Source: 21-14-0-10-47-8 sp966211455 | GTDB lineage: Bacteria; Bdellovibrionota; Bdellovibrionia; Bdellovibrionales; Bdellovibrionaceae | Assembly: GCA_966211455.1 (NCBI GenBank) | Contig: CBIHNI010000010.1 | Location: forward strand, 1-64,000 | DNA length: 64,000 nucleotides | Reading direction: 5' to 3' | Shown here: positions 24,385 to 31,385 of the stretch, piece by piece | Layout: each line of letters begins with the position of its first letter | Position numbering within the stretch: the stretch's first letter is position 1 | The notes under the pieces: model-generated | Database searches by the model: none | Told to the model about the DNA's origin: nothing | The model's input: only the letters and a program-made list of their open reading frames with translations | Made by a program: the position numbers and the translations under genes

Positions 24385-25062
24385 ATGCGAATCCTTGTCG
24401 AAAATGAAATCAAACGCCCTGGGCTTGTCCACTTTATTAAGAAAGAATTCTTATCCACATTTCTTGACGGGCGATTGTCTTTAGCGCACGGACCGTCTTT
24501 CCGTAAAGGCGGCAAGGATCCAGGTGGTCGCATCGATGAAGACGAAGGGTTTATCTCGATAGGTAATTCATCAAATACAAGAATTTGGTTAGGTCTTGAA
24601 AAAACTCCGGGAGTAGCAGTTCCACTTTCTGACTGCCATGAACTAACCAGTCTGGTCGGTAAGCAAAGGCTTCAAACGGGAGATGATGCTCAAATTCACA
24701 TTCTGTGCTTCACAACAATAGACCTAGATCAGATTACTAAACAGATTGATGCAAGAATGGCCCATGACAGAGATTATATTCTGGTAATTGTGAACCCGAA
24801 AAAATTTTTTGAGCGTTTTGATAAGGCGATCATTGAATCAGGTTTAGGAATGAAGCGAGATTTTGTCGAGTACATTGACGATAATGAGAAGAGACAGAAG
24901 GAAGTGTTTTTTGCGAAGACACTTGAATATTCTTATCAGAAAGAATTCAGAATAGCTGTTTTTGGGCATCCCACGACAGATCGCCTGACTCTTTGTCTCG
25001 GCGACTTGAGAGATGTGATAAGAGCGCAAAATCTAAAAACTGGTGAGATCGAAAAGATCTAA
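24385..25062 (+). CDS. Hypothetical protein downstream of DUF3800
   Basis: 225 aa, not firmly recognised. It is a soluble mixed alpha/beta protein. The segment FFAKTLEYSYQKEFRIAVFG near residue 180 resembles the K-x-x-x-Y-x-Y-x-x-E-x-R-I motif of DUF2971-like proteins found in phage-defence contexts. An earlier HDRDYILVIVNPKKFF might be a strand-loop of the same fold. It follows DUF3800 by 9 bases and overlaps the convergent Abi-alpha remnant by 4. It may be the second part of a two-gene defence unit; the function is unknown. Confidence 0.6.
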   Translation: MRILVENEIKRPGLVHFIKKEFLSTFLDGRLSLAHGPSFRKGGKDPGGRIDEDEGFISIGNSSNTRIWLGLEKTPGVAVPLSDCHELTSLVGKQRLQTGDDAQIHILCFTTIDLDQITKQIDARMAHDRDYILVIVNPKKFFERFDKAIIESGLGMKRDFVEYIDDNEKRQKEVFFAKTLEYSYQKEFRIAVFGHPTTDRLTLCLGDLRDVIRAQNLKTGEIEKI

Positions 25063-25740
25063 TTTAAGGTGCATGCTTCGACGAAAAGGCGTCCCAATAT
25101 TGTAGCATTGATTCGATAAAAGAGTTGCCCGCCGCCTATAGATCTTGTCAGACTGATACATCCCAAACGGTCCAAGTTTGCCAAAGCCGAAATGATTTCA
25201 GCCGCGGGATCTACAGGATTAACTTTGTCGGAGCTTCTTTCAGGAAAGATTTCTGCATGATTTGGTAGCTTATCTGTCCTCACGCCGTTGTGTAACGCGT
25301 TCTCAAAGGGTAGGGCATAGACGGTCTCGAGAATTCGCGCTTCGAGAGAGGAAAGACTCTTCAAGATCTCGACATAAACAAGTTCTTAATTTACTCCGCT
25401 ATCAACATTTCCTGTGTTGACTAATAAGTTTGCCCATAAGTTCTGTAGTTCACCGTTTTCCTCGACAGAAGCATATTCAAGTAAGGGGATAGCTATTTTC
25501 ATAGAAATCGACCGATTTGGCGCGATACCCAATGCGGTCATTTTTTCGGTGGCTTTGCGAATGAGAGCAAGCTGGGTTTCCCAGCAGCGATATTTAAGTT
25601 TGTCCTCCCAAATCCCAATGATTTGCTCCAGAGGGCCAGAGATGAATCGGCATCATAAATGAGCCCATATTTTGCGCCAAATCGATTGCTTTTCCTGTCG
25701 TGGTTGCTATTTCTTTAACGGAATCATCCATAACTTTCAT
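25059..25740 (-). pseudogene. Abi-alpha (DUF4393) family gene, broken by frameshift and nonsense codon
   Basis: The minus strand from ATG 25740 reads MKVMDDSVKEIATTTGKAID and LAQNMGSFM. After an extra base near 25649 it continues in another frame as RFISGPLEQIIGIWEDKLKY, a hallmark of Abi-alpha/DUF4393 proteins, then KIAIPLLEYASVEENGELQN-LWANLLVN. An in-frame TAA at 25386-25388 follows, after which the family tail (LSSLEARILETVYALPFE...) runs to 25059. Two independent lesions make it a decayed abortive-infection gene. Related intact proteins are about 220-260 aa, as is the sum here. Confidence 0.75.
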
Positions 25741-25954
25741 CCCTAGAGGAGATACAGCGCTTTTGGCAAGTCAGATGAAGATGGGATGCGCGTCGCATTA
25801 GGCGGTTAGACTTGTGATCTAAGAAAAATTGATCGGATTCTTGTTCATTTAGTTTTATCTCTCGAACCTGTTCTTATCGTTAGTTACGGTTTTCAAATCA
25901 TCTATACGAAAGTATCATTAAACAAGAATACGATGTGGATTGAACGGAGATAAC

Positions 25955-26470
25955 GTGAGTAGCGAACTAATTTTTTGGACACAAATAGGTACCTTATGCG
26001 GATATATCGGCTCAGTGTTTGTTTTATATCGGCTAATGGTAAAGCAGAAAGAAGCGACGATAGAGACACTTCAAAAACAGTGCGACTTCTTGAATACAAA
26101 ATTGTCAGAAGCAGAAAAAAAAGATCCAGATCGTCTGCTTGAGCAGCTCAATAGAAGAAAAACTATTTTAGAAGATGAGCTTCAGTCCTTAGGTGAGGAA
26201 AGCACGAAAAAGAAACAAGAGCTGGAAAGTCAGATTGAAGAGCTTAGATCAAAAGCTGAAGATCTCGAGAGCGAAGTGAAGTTCGTTAATGAGGTATTAG
26301 AGAAATATTCATGTCCTCACTGTAATTCGCCACTTTCTGAGAAGGGTTATGGCGCCGAAGCCGTAGAGCACAATGGCCGGGAATATGAAGTAGAGCATGA
26401 GTGGGCATCCTTTGAATGCGGATATAAGGAAACTGATGGACGAGAAATCCAATCATGTAGGAAGAGTTAG
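25955..26470 (+). CDS. Membrane-anchored coiled-coil protein with C-terminal zinc ribbon, possible effector
   Basis: About 171 aa from GTG 25955, which has GGAG five bases upstream (an earlier TTG at 25940 lacks one). Residues about 5-28 form one membrane helix (LIFWTQIGTLCGYIGSVFVLYRL). Residues 30-125 are an uninterrupted coiled coil of E/K/L/Q. The C-terminal part has CPHCNSPL and later a Cys (FECGY) and Cys (QSC), a possible zinc ribbon. It lies 8 bases upstream of a class III cyclase-like gene on the same strand. In Pycsar systems a cyclase is paired with a membrane or TIR effector, so this could be the effector, but no nucleotide-binding domain was recognised. Confidence 0.6.
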   Translation: MSSELIFWTQIGTLCGYIGSVFVLYRLMVKQKEATIETLQKQCDFLNTKLSEAEKKDPDRLLEQLNRRKTILEDELQSLGEESTKKKQELESQIEELRSKAEDLESEVKFVNEVLEKYSCPHCNSPLSEKGYGAEAVEHNGREYEVEHEWASFECGYKETDGREIQSCRKS

Positions 26471-26478
26471 GTATTGTT

Positions 26479-27150
26479 ATGGACTTTGATAACACTCTTG
26501 TCGCATTCTTCGATATTCAAGGATATTCATCATTTGTACGAAGTCATGACAAAGATAGTGTTCTTAAAAAAACAAAAAATCTTTTTGCGGGCATTCTTAA
26601 TACCGCTAAGACTGATATGTTAGGTGTGAGGTTCGAGAGCTTTGCTCTTTCTGACAGTCTCATAATTACCGTGGATACAAAACGCCATCCGCTTTTTCCA
26701 GGATCTATTCACTTTTTGCTTGCGACATGCTCTACCATTTTGAGTGAGTCTTTAGCAATCTCACATATGCCGCTCAGAGGTGCGATTGGTGGTGGTTGGT
26801 TCTATCAAGATAGAGAAGTGATTTCGAGTTCGGCTTTAGTGGAAGCTGCCAGTTTTGAACGAATGCAGAATTGGCTAGGTATGGTTGTAGCTCCAAGTGC
26901 CGAAGAGCTCATGATAAATGCTTATAAGGGTTCTCAAGAGGAGCTAATGAAACACAACAAAGGTTTTGTATTGAAAGGGACTGTTCCTTGGAAGAAAGGT
27001 TATGAGTCTCTTGAAAGTGAATATATGTACGTTAAACCTTTTGAGGCATATTTTGGAAATCAAACGGAGTTAGTGTTTCCGTCTTGGTTCGATAGTAATT
27101 CTACAAAAGTGAAAAATAGCCATAGACTTTATCTAGATAAGGTCGAGTAG
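26479..27150 (+). CDS. Class III nucleotide cyclase-like protein (Pycsar-like candidate)
   Basis: 223 aa. It starts MDFDNTLVAFFDIQGYSSFV: the F-x-D-I-x-G-[YF]-[ST]-x-F motif carries the first metal Asp (D12). A second Asp is in FALSDSLIITV (D59), 47 residues later; class III cyclases have about 44. LRGAIGGGWFYQDREVISSSALVEA (residues 99-123) matches the conserved R-G-A-I/G-x-x-x-G strand and following helix. No HAMP, sensor or other domain is present; single-domain cyclases of this sort occur in phage-defence (Pycsar) operons. The upstream gene (8-base gap) encodes a membrane/coiled-coil protein. Nucleotide specificity cannot be read. Confidence 0.65.
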   Translation: MDFDNTLVAFFDIQGYSSFVRSHDKDSVLKKTKNLFAGILNTAKTDMLGVRFESFALSDSLIITVDTKRHPLFPGSIHFLLATCSTILSESLAISHMPLRGAIGGGWFYQDREVISSSALVEAASFERMQNWLGMVVAPSAEELMINAYKGSQEELMKHNKGFVLKGTVPWKKGYESLESEYMYVKPFEAYFGNQTELVFPSWFDSNSTKVKNSHRLYLDKVE

Positions 27151-27329
27151 GTCTTGCGTATCTGATGAAAATTAAGTCAGAAGCTTTCGCGTTATCCGTA
27201 GGTCTTGACACCAATTGTGCCTATTTATAGCCTCTCAACAAGGTCGGACAGAGACCTTGCGCCTGCATACTAAAGCTTGCACTCGAGCACTGTCATTCAA
27301 CGACTCAGTTCTCTAAAACATATAAAACT

Positions 27330-27350
27330 AAACATCACTCAATGATGTTT
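27330..27350 (+). terminator. Candidate terminator hairpin in the island
   Basis: AAACATCA-ctcaa-TGATGTTT is a perfect 8-bp stem-loop followed by TTGG. It lies in the 245-base gap between the cyclase-like gene and the next gene. A second hairpin aaggtc-ggacaga-gacctt is at about 27240-27258. The rest of this gap (27151-27395) shows no coding signal. Confidence 0.4.
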
Positions 27351-27395
27351 TGGTAGCAGGCGACGAAGCATTACTGAGAAAAATGTGAGGTTTAT

Positions 27396-27764
27396 ATGAA
27401 GTCGTTAGTTTCACCATCTTATTTTAAGCAACAGGCTAAGCGATTAAAAAAAGAACGATCGTTAACCCATGCGGGATCCCTTGATGAGTATGCCAAGTCT
27501 TGCGGATTTTCGAACTACAGAAACTACCTGAACGAATGGAAGGCTAAGAAGGATTTGAGCCATAATGTTGATGGGCACCATTCAAAACCGGCAGCAAAAA
27601 TGCCAACAGGTACTCCACTCGGAAATTTTCTACGGGGTTCTGGGATAGTGCCGACACCGCCGCATCTTGCAGCATTGGCGGATATGTTTGATAAGATGAC
27701 AATGGAAGAACAAAGACAATATTTAGATGAAGATGCCCGTAGAATGGGTCTATTTCGTCGCTAA
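27396..27764 (+). CDS. Small hypothetical basic protein
   Basis: 122 aa. Residues 6-40 (SYFKQQAKRLKKERSLTHAG-SLDEYAKSCGFSNYRNYLN) resemble the K-x-x-A-K-x-L-x-x-x-L...A-L-x-x-x-A-x-x-x-G-[YF]-x-[DN]-[WY]-x-x-L helical motif seen at the N-terminus of several plasmid and phage proteins of unknown function. The rest is proline- and methionine-rich. There is no signal peptide. Ribosome site tgaggtttat precedes ATG 27396. It precedes the SIR2-like gene by 70 bases. No function is assigned. Confidence 0.6.
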   Translation: MKSLVSPSYFKQQAKRLKKERSLTHAGSLDEYAKSCGFSNYRNYLNEWKAKKDLSHNVDGHHSKPAAKMPTGTPLGNFLRGSGIVPTPPHLAALADMFDKMTMEEQRQYLDEDARRMGLFRR

Positions 27765-27834
27765 TATTATTGGGCGGAGTTTATCCGCTCAATTTTTTCA
27801 ATGACTACAATCTGTTCATCAATAGGAGAAGAAT

Positions 27835-28791
27835 TTGGCGGATACAGTTTATCTTCTGGGCGCGGGCGCAAGTTGCCAATGTGTTCCCACCGTTCAGAAT
27901 TTTGCTGATCAGCTTCAGCAAGATTTCAGTCTTGAAGCTGGCCTGGGAACAGTTTTACAGACTAATTTTGCAGTGGAGTTTAATCGATTTTATCTAGCAT
28001 TAAGAAAGCACAGGTCTCTAGATACTTTTGCAAGACTCTTATTCTTACAGGGTAAAATGGATGAGTATGAGGCATTTAAGCGTTTTCTGGATGGCTATGT
28101 ATCTGCGCGCTCACTTTTCTACGACGATCCAAGGTACAATGCATTTCTTGCTGATTTGGGAGTAAAGCCCAAAGACCAAGTCGAATTTTCTTCAAAAATA
28201 GAAATATTCACATGGAATTACGATTTTTTACTCGAAAAGGAACTTTTATTTTCAAATGATAATCCAAACTGGAATGCTATTTTCTCAAGAGTTACTCACT
28301 TTAATGGAGTAGCATCAGGTTTACTCCATGTTGGCGATAAAGGGATCAAACTGCTTAAGGAATTAAAATCGGAATACAACGAAAGATTCACAAAGCTCCA
28401 AAGCTATACCATTCTTGTTAACCGCATTATTAAAGACGTGAAGGAAAAAAGTAGTCACATCCATTTTGCTTGGGAAAATTCTGATGAAGAATTGGACAAG
28501 CTTAGAGCTGAAATTTGCAAGAAAATCCAACTCGCAACAAATGTCGTCATTGTTGGTTACACCTTTCCATTTTATAACCGTCTGGTCGATGAAACCTTCT
28601 TACATGAAATGGGTCACAAGAATAAAATTGTCTTACAAGATAGAGATTTTAGTAGCGCTGAGGCTTTGATCAGTCAGCTTGAATTATTAAATGAACATAG
28701 AGGACTCAAAGACATTAAGGATCGAGTTCAACCATATTCAAATGCTAATAGTTTTTACGTACCATTTGATCTCGATTTGAAAAAGCTATGA
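27835..28791 (+). CDS. SIR2-like domain protein (probable NADase of a defence system)
   Basis: 318 aa. The start is a TTG at 27835 with AGGAG just upstream. VYLLGAGASCQCVPTVQNF (residues 5-23) is the SIR2-family nucleotide loop G-A-G-A-S. IEIFTWNYDFLLEK near 120 corresponds to the TTNYD/TxNxD motif, THFNG near 155 to the catalytic-His region (H-F-N-G here; SIR2 proper has LHG), and VVIVGYTFPFYNRLVDETF near 235 to the I-G-Y-S-F-x-x-x-D motif. Such SIR2-like domains in Thoeris, DSR, Avs and other systems destroy NAD+ on phage infection. No second domain is fused here; partner genes may be the small protein upstream or the broken gene downstream. Confidence 0.75.
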   Translation: MADTVYLLGAGASCQCVPTVQNFADQLQQDFSLEAGLGTVLQTNFAVEFNRFYLALRKHRSLDTFARLLFLQGKMDEYEAFKRFLDGYVSARSLFYDDPRYNAFLADLGVKPKDQVEFSSKIEIFTWNYDFLLEKELLFSNDNPNWNAIFSRVTHFNGVASGLLHVGDKGIKLLKELKSEYNERFTKLQSYTILVNRIIKDVKEKSSHIHFAWENSDEELDKLRAEICKKIQLATNVVIVGYTFPFYNRLVDETFLHEMGHKNKIVLQDRDFSSAEALISQLELLNEHRGLKDIKDRVQPYSNANSFYVPFDLDLKKL

Positions 28792-28843
28792 TGGCCGGAC
28801 TACAGGCGAATTCTCGAATTGGTCTTTAAAAGGCGGAGCATTT

Positions 28844-29128
28844 ATGACCCAATAGGGAATAGAGCAAGAAAGAAAGTCGAAGGAATCTCAAAAAATTAAG
28901 TTCCAAGATGTAATTTTACCGAGAAGTAAGACTTCTGTAAGGGTATTCGCTGATGGGCATGCATATATAATCGGGGAAAGTGGTGGGAAATACGTAAAAC
29001 TCAAAGATGAGACAATCTGGGATCTTCATCCTGCTAACGCCGATATTCCAATTTCGCAGGCGAACCAGAAGTTTGATAGTCAAAACCAGTTGTTTGAGGA
29101 TGCTTGGCAGTTTTTGCAGAGAAATTAG
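28844..29128 (+). pseudogene. Small hypothetical gene interrupted by an amber codon at codon 4
   Basis: ATG 28844 follows ggcggag (28831-28837) and reads M-T-Q, then TAG at 28853-28855, then an open frame of about 90 codons containing IKFQDVILPRSKTSVRVFAD and GHAYIIGESGGKYVKLKDET. It ends with TAG at 29126. Codon use and the clean open frame suggest it was recently a gene. No alternative start codon follows the amber codon. Either a nonsense mutation or suppressor-dependent expression is possible. Its family is unknown. Confidence 0.45.
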
Positions 29129-29167
29129 CAGTAGCTATATTGCAGCAAAAGGTTCTAAACTCGTCCA

Positions 29168-29182
29168 TCCACCCCGCCATTT
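29168..29182 (+). repeat. Right attachment repeat (attR) of the island
   Basis: TCCACCCCGCCATTT is identical to 22447-22461. It is preceded by actcgtcca, a degenerate match to the tRNA-Asp T-arm side, which is expected when the second copy is only the short target-site end. Confidence 0.75.
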
Positions 29183-30535
29183 TTTCTCATAAGCAAATCA
29201 AGCCGCCGCAGTTCAAAGACTCCCAAACCTAGGTTGAAACATCATTTGCAACCGGCGAAGCATTTTTCACGTGTGAATTCAGCATCGTGATCACCGCAAA
29301 AATTAGAAGCCAAACACCGAAAAATGAAACGGCCACGCTGGCTCCATATTTCTCCAGCAAAATTCCGGCGATTGCGGCACCCAAAGGGTTGAATCCGAAG
29401 GCGACCAGTCGAAATACGGAATTGACTCTTCCTTGAAGCGCATCGGGAATGATCGAGATGCGGTAACTGAATTGCACGACATTGTAAATCGGGCCGACCA
29501 GAAACATTCCGCCTAAGACGACGCCTAAGAGCCAATGTTGGGGCATCACTAATATCAGTGGAAATAACAAAGCTTGCACCCACATCGCGGCGGTGATGAC
29601 TTGGCCGAAAGTAAAACGTTTTTGGATTTGACCGCCGATCAACGAGCCCACAACTCCGCCGATTCCGCTTAAAGAAAAAATCAGTCCGATCTGGGTGTCG
29701 AGCGCTCCCATTTCTTTGGCGATCACGATGACGATCAAAGGCAAGGCCGCGTTCACCAGATTGGTTGCTCCGGTCAGCAGAGCCATGTATCTGATCAAGG
29801 GCTGATGCCAAAGCCAGGCGACTCCTTCTTTGATTTCTTCGATGAGATGCCGCTTGGCTTGTTTTCTTTCAGATTGAAATTTGGATTTGATAAATAAAAG
29901 CGATATCGACGACAAGGCAAAGCTAAGCGCATCAAAAGCGAAAGGCATGACCCGACCAAAACTTTGGAAGAGATAAGTTCCGAAGCTGGGACCCAGGATA
30001 ACCGCGGTCGAGTTGGCCGCGTCGTTTTGAGCGGCGGCTGCTGGCAAAAGATGTTTGGGAACGATTCGCGGAAGGGCCGCGACCTCGGCGATATTGAAAA
30101 ATACGTAGAAGCTTCCCTCGAGCAAAGAGGCAACGTAGATATGCCAAATCTGAATTTGATCGCTCCATAGCAACAGGGCGATGCTTCCCAGAACAATGAA
30201 TCTTCCGAAATCGCAAATGATCATGACCTTTTTGCGATCCAAGCGATCAATCAACGCTCCTACGGGCAAGCTGAAAACAATGTAAGGAACTGAAGTCAGC
30301 GCGCTCGCAATGCCTGCGGCGGCCGGAGAGTTCGACATTTTCAAGATGAGCAAGGGATAGATCACGCCAGACACAGAAGAACCAAAAGTTGAAACAACCT
30401 GGGCGCTCCAGACCAGAATATAGTCACGATTTTTCCACAACGAAGTCGGATGCATTCAGCAAGGCTAGCCTGGGGAGTTTAGAAAGAACAGGATTCTAGC
30501 CCATTTTTTTATTGAACAAATCAAGCCGCCAGCAG
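29177..30535. repeat. Pair of imperfect direct repeats flanking the MFS gene
   Basis: CCATTTTTT then about 8-10 bases then CAAATCAAGCCGCC and GCAG occurs at 29177-29211 and again at 30501-30535. CAAATCAAGCCGCC is exact in both (29194-29207, 30517-30530). The MFS gene lies between them. The first copy abuts attR. This looks like a duplicated junction, hence a second small insertion or a larger original island, though a chance or duplicated terminator is possible. Confidence 0.5.
29229..30455 (-). CDS. MFS transporter (EntS-like exporter family)
   Basis: 408 aa with about 12 predicted membrane helices. The start MHPTSLWKNRDYILVWSAQVVSTFGSS and the loop GALIDRLDRKKVMI between helices 2 and 3 are typical of the MFS_3/EntS group exporting siderophores, macrolides or other small molecules. 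No substrate is evident. It is flanked by the 35-bp imperfect direct repeats and transcribed away from the AraC gene that follows. Composition is intermediate between island and backbone. Confidence 0.85.
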   Translation of the reverse strand: MHPTSLWKNRDYILVWSAQVVSTFGSSVSGVIYPLLILKMSNSPAAAGIASALTSVPYIVFSLPVGALIDRLDRKKVMIICDFGRFIVLGSIALLLWSDQIQIWHIYVASLLEGSFYVFFNIAEVAALPRIVPKHLLPAAAAQNDAANSTAVILGPSFGTYLFQSFGRVMPFAFDALSFALSSISLLFIKSKFQSERKQAKRHLIEEIKEGVAWLWHQPLIRYMALLTGATNLVNAALPLIVIVIAKEMGALDTQIGLIFSLSGIGGVVGSLIGGQIQKRFTFGQVITAAMWVQALLFPLILVMPQHWLLGVVLGGMFLVGPIYNVVQFSYRISIIPDALQGRVNSVFRLVAFGFNPLGAAIAGILLEKYGASVAVSFFGVWLLIFAVITMLNSHVKNASPVANDVST

Positions 30536-30588
30536 CTCCTCGATCGTAACGAATTGACAAACAACAGGCCATTTCTATAAATAATCTC

Positions 30589-31296
30589 ATGTCGCAAATT
30601 CATAAGTCCCGGGATTCAGAACATCCGCTGATCGAGACTGTCTGGCAAACCAAAAATACGGCCGATGGTGTGTATCAGGCCACTCCGGATGCTTCGTGGG
30701 ATTTGATTGTCTTGATTGCGGCCGATGGCAGTAAGCAGATGATGATCACGGGGCAGGCGACCCGACCGATGCAGGTTCCCTATCAAAAAGGCACCGGATC
30801 CGTGGTGATATCATTTGTAGCGGGTGCTTATATGCCCCATTATCCGGCGGAAAATCTTTTGGATCAGGTCGAGATGCTTCCAAATTTTGATGCCGATCAT
30901 TTTTCGATGGCCGGGCATACGTTTCCATTTCCGACTTTTGAAAATGCCGAAGATCTGGTCGAGCAAATGATCAAACTTCATATTCTAAAATACGACGAAA
31001 TCGTCGGCGGAATTTTAACTGAAGATCCAAAAGCGATTTCAGAGCGAGCCCAGCAGCGCCACTTTAAAAAGAGCACGGGGCTTAGCCAAAAATATCTCGA
31101 ACAAATAAAGCAAGCGCAATCGGCGGTTTCTTTACTTCAACAAGGAAAAAAACCTGTCGATGTCGCCCATGATACCGGGTATTCAGATCAATCGCATATG
31201 GCGAAATCTTTAAAGAAAATCATGGATACGAAACCATCGAAAGTTCAGCACATCCATAAGCTGCCGTCTCAAAAGGCGACAAAAAACAAGAAATAG
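30589..31296 (+). CDS. AraC-family regulator
   Basis: 235 aa. The N-terminal part (residues 10-140) is a DUF6597/AraC-associated ligand-binding region (IETVWQTKNTADGVYQATPDASWDLIVL). The C-terminal region is a degenerate AraC HTH (SAVSLLQQGKKPVDVAHDTGYSDQSHMAKSLKKIM), with the GYSDQSH second helix well conserved. The start MSQIHK at 30589 is 133 bases from the divergent MFS gene; it might control that exporter, or the epoxide hydrolase 90 bases downstream. Confidence 0.8.
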   Translation: MSQIHKSRDSEHPLIETVWQTKNTADGVYQATPDASWDLIVLIAADGSKQMMITGQATRPMQVPYQKGTGSVVISFVAGAYMPHYPAENLLDQVEMLPNFDADHFSMAGHTFPFPTFENAEDLVEQMIKLHILKYDEIVGGILTEDPKAISERAQQRHFKKSTGLSQKYLEQIKQAQSAVSLLQQGKKPVDVAHDTGYSDQSHMAKSLKKIMDTKPSKVQHIHKLPSQKATKNKK

Positions 31297-31385
31297 ACCC
31301 AAAGAACGTCGTTTTTTTACAAAACAGATTCTCCTGATTTGGCTAAGCTAAGGGCATAAGAACTCGAAACCAAAGGAGAAGAGTT

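Larger units (their letters stand above)
22459..29182. mobile_element. tRNA-Asp genomic island (about 6.7 kb), likely defence island
   Basis: The element is bounded by the 15-bp direct repeat at 22447-22461 and 29168-29182. Its AT-rich composition and different codon use stand out from both flanks. It contains a decayed serine recombinase next to the tRNA, HTH remnants, DUF3800, Abi-alpha, cyclase-like and SIR2-like genes, all families common in defence islands, and several broken genes. With the recombinase truncated, it is probably no longer mobile by itself. The right end might extend to 30.5 kb, since a related repeat flanks the MFS gene there. Confidence 0.75.

Noticed and set aside
29242..29811. 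Second large open frame antisense-shifted within the MFS gene
   Set aside because: It is a frame-shifted shadow of the same strand's MFS gene; no homologous features.
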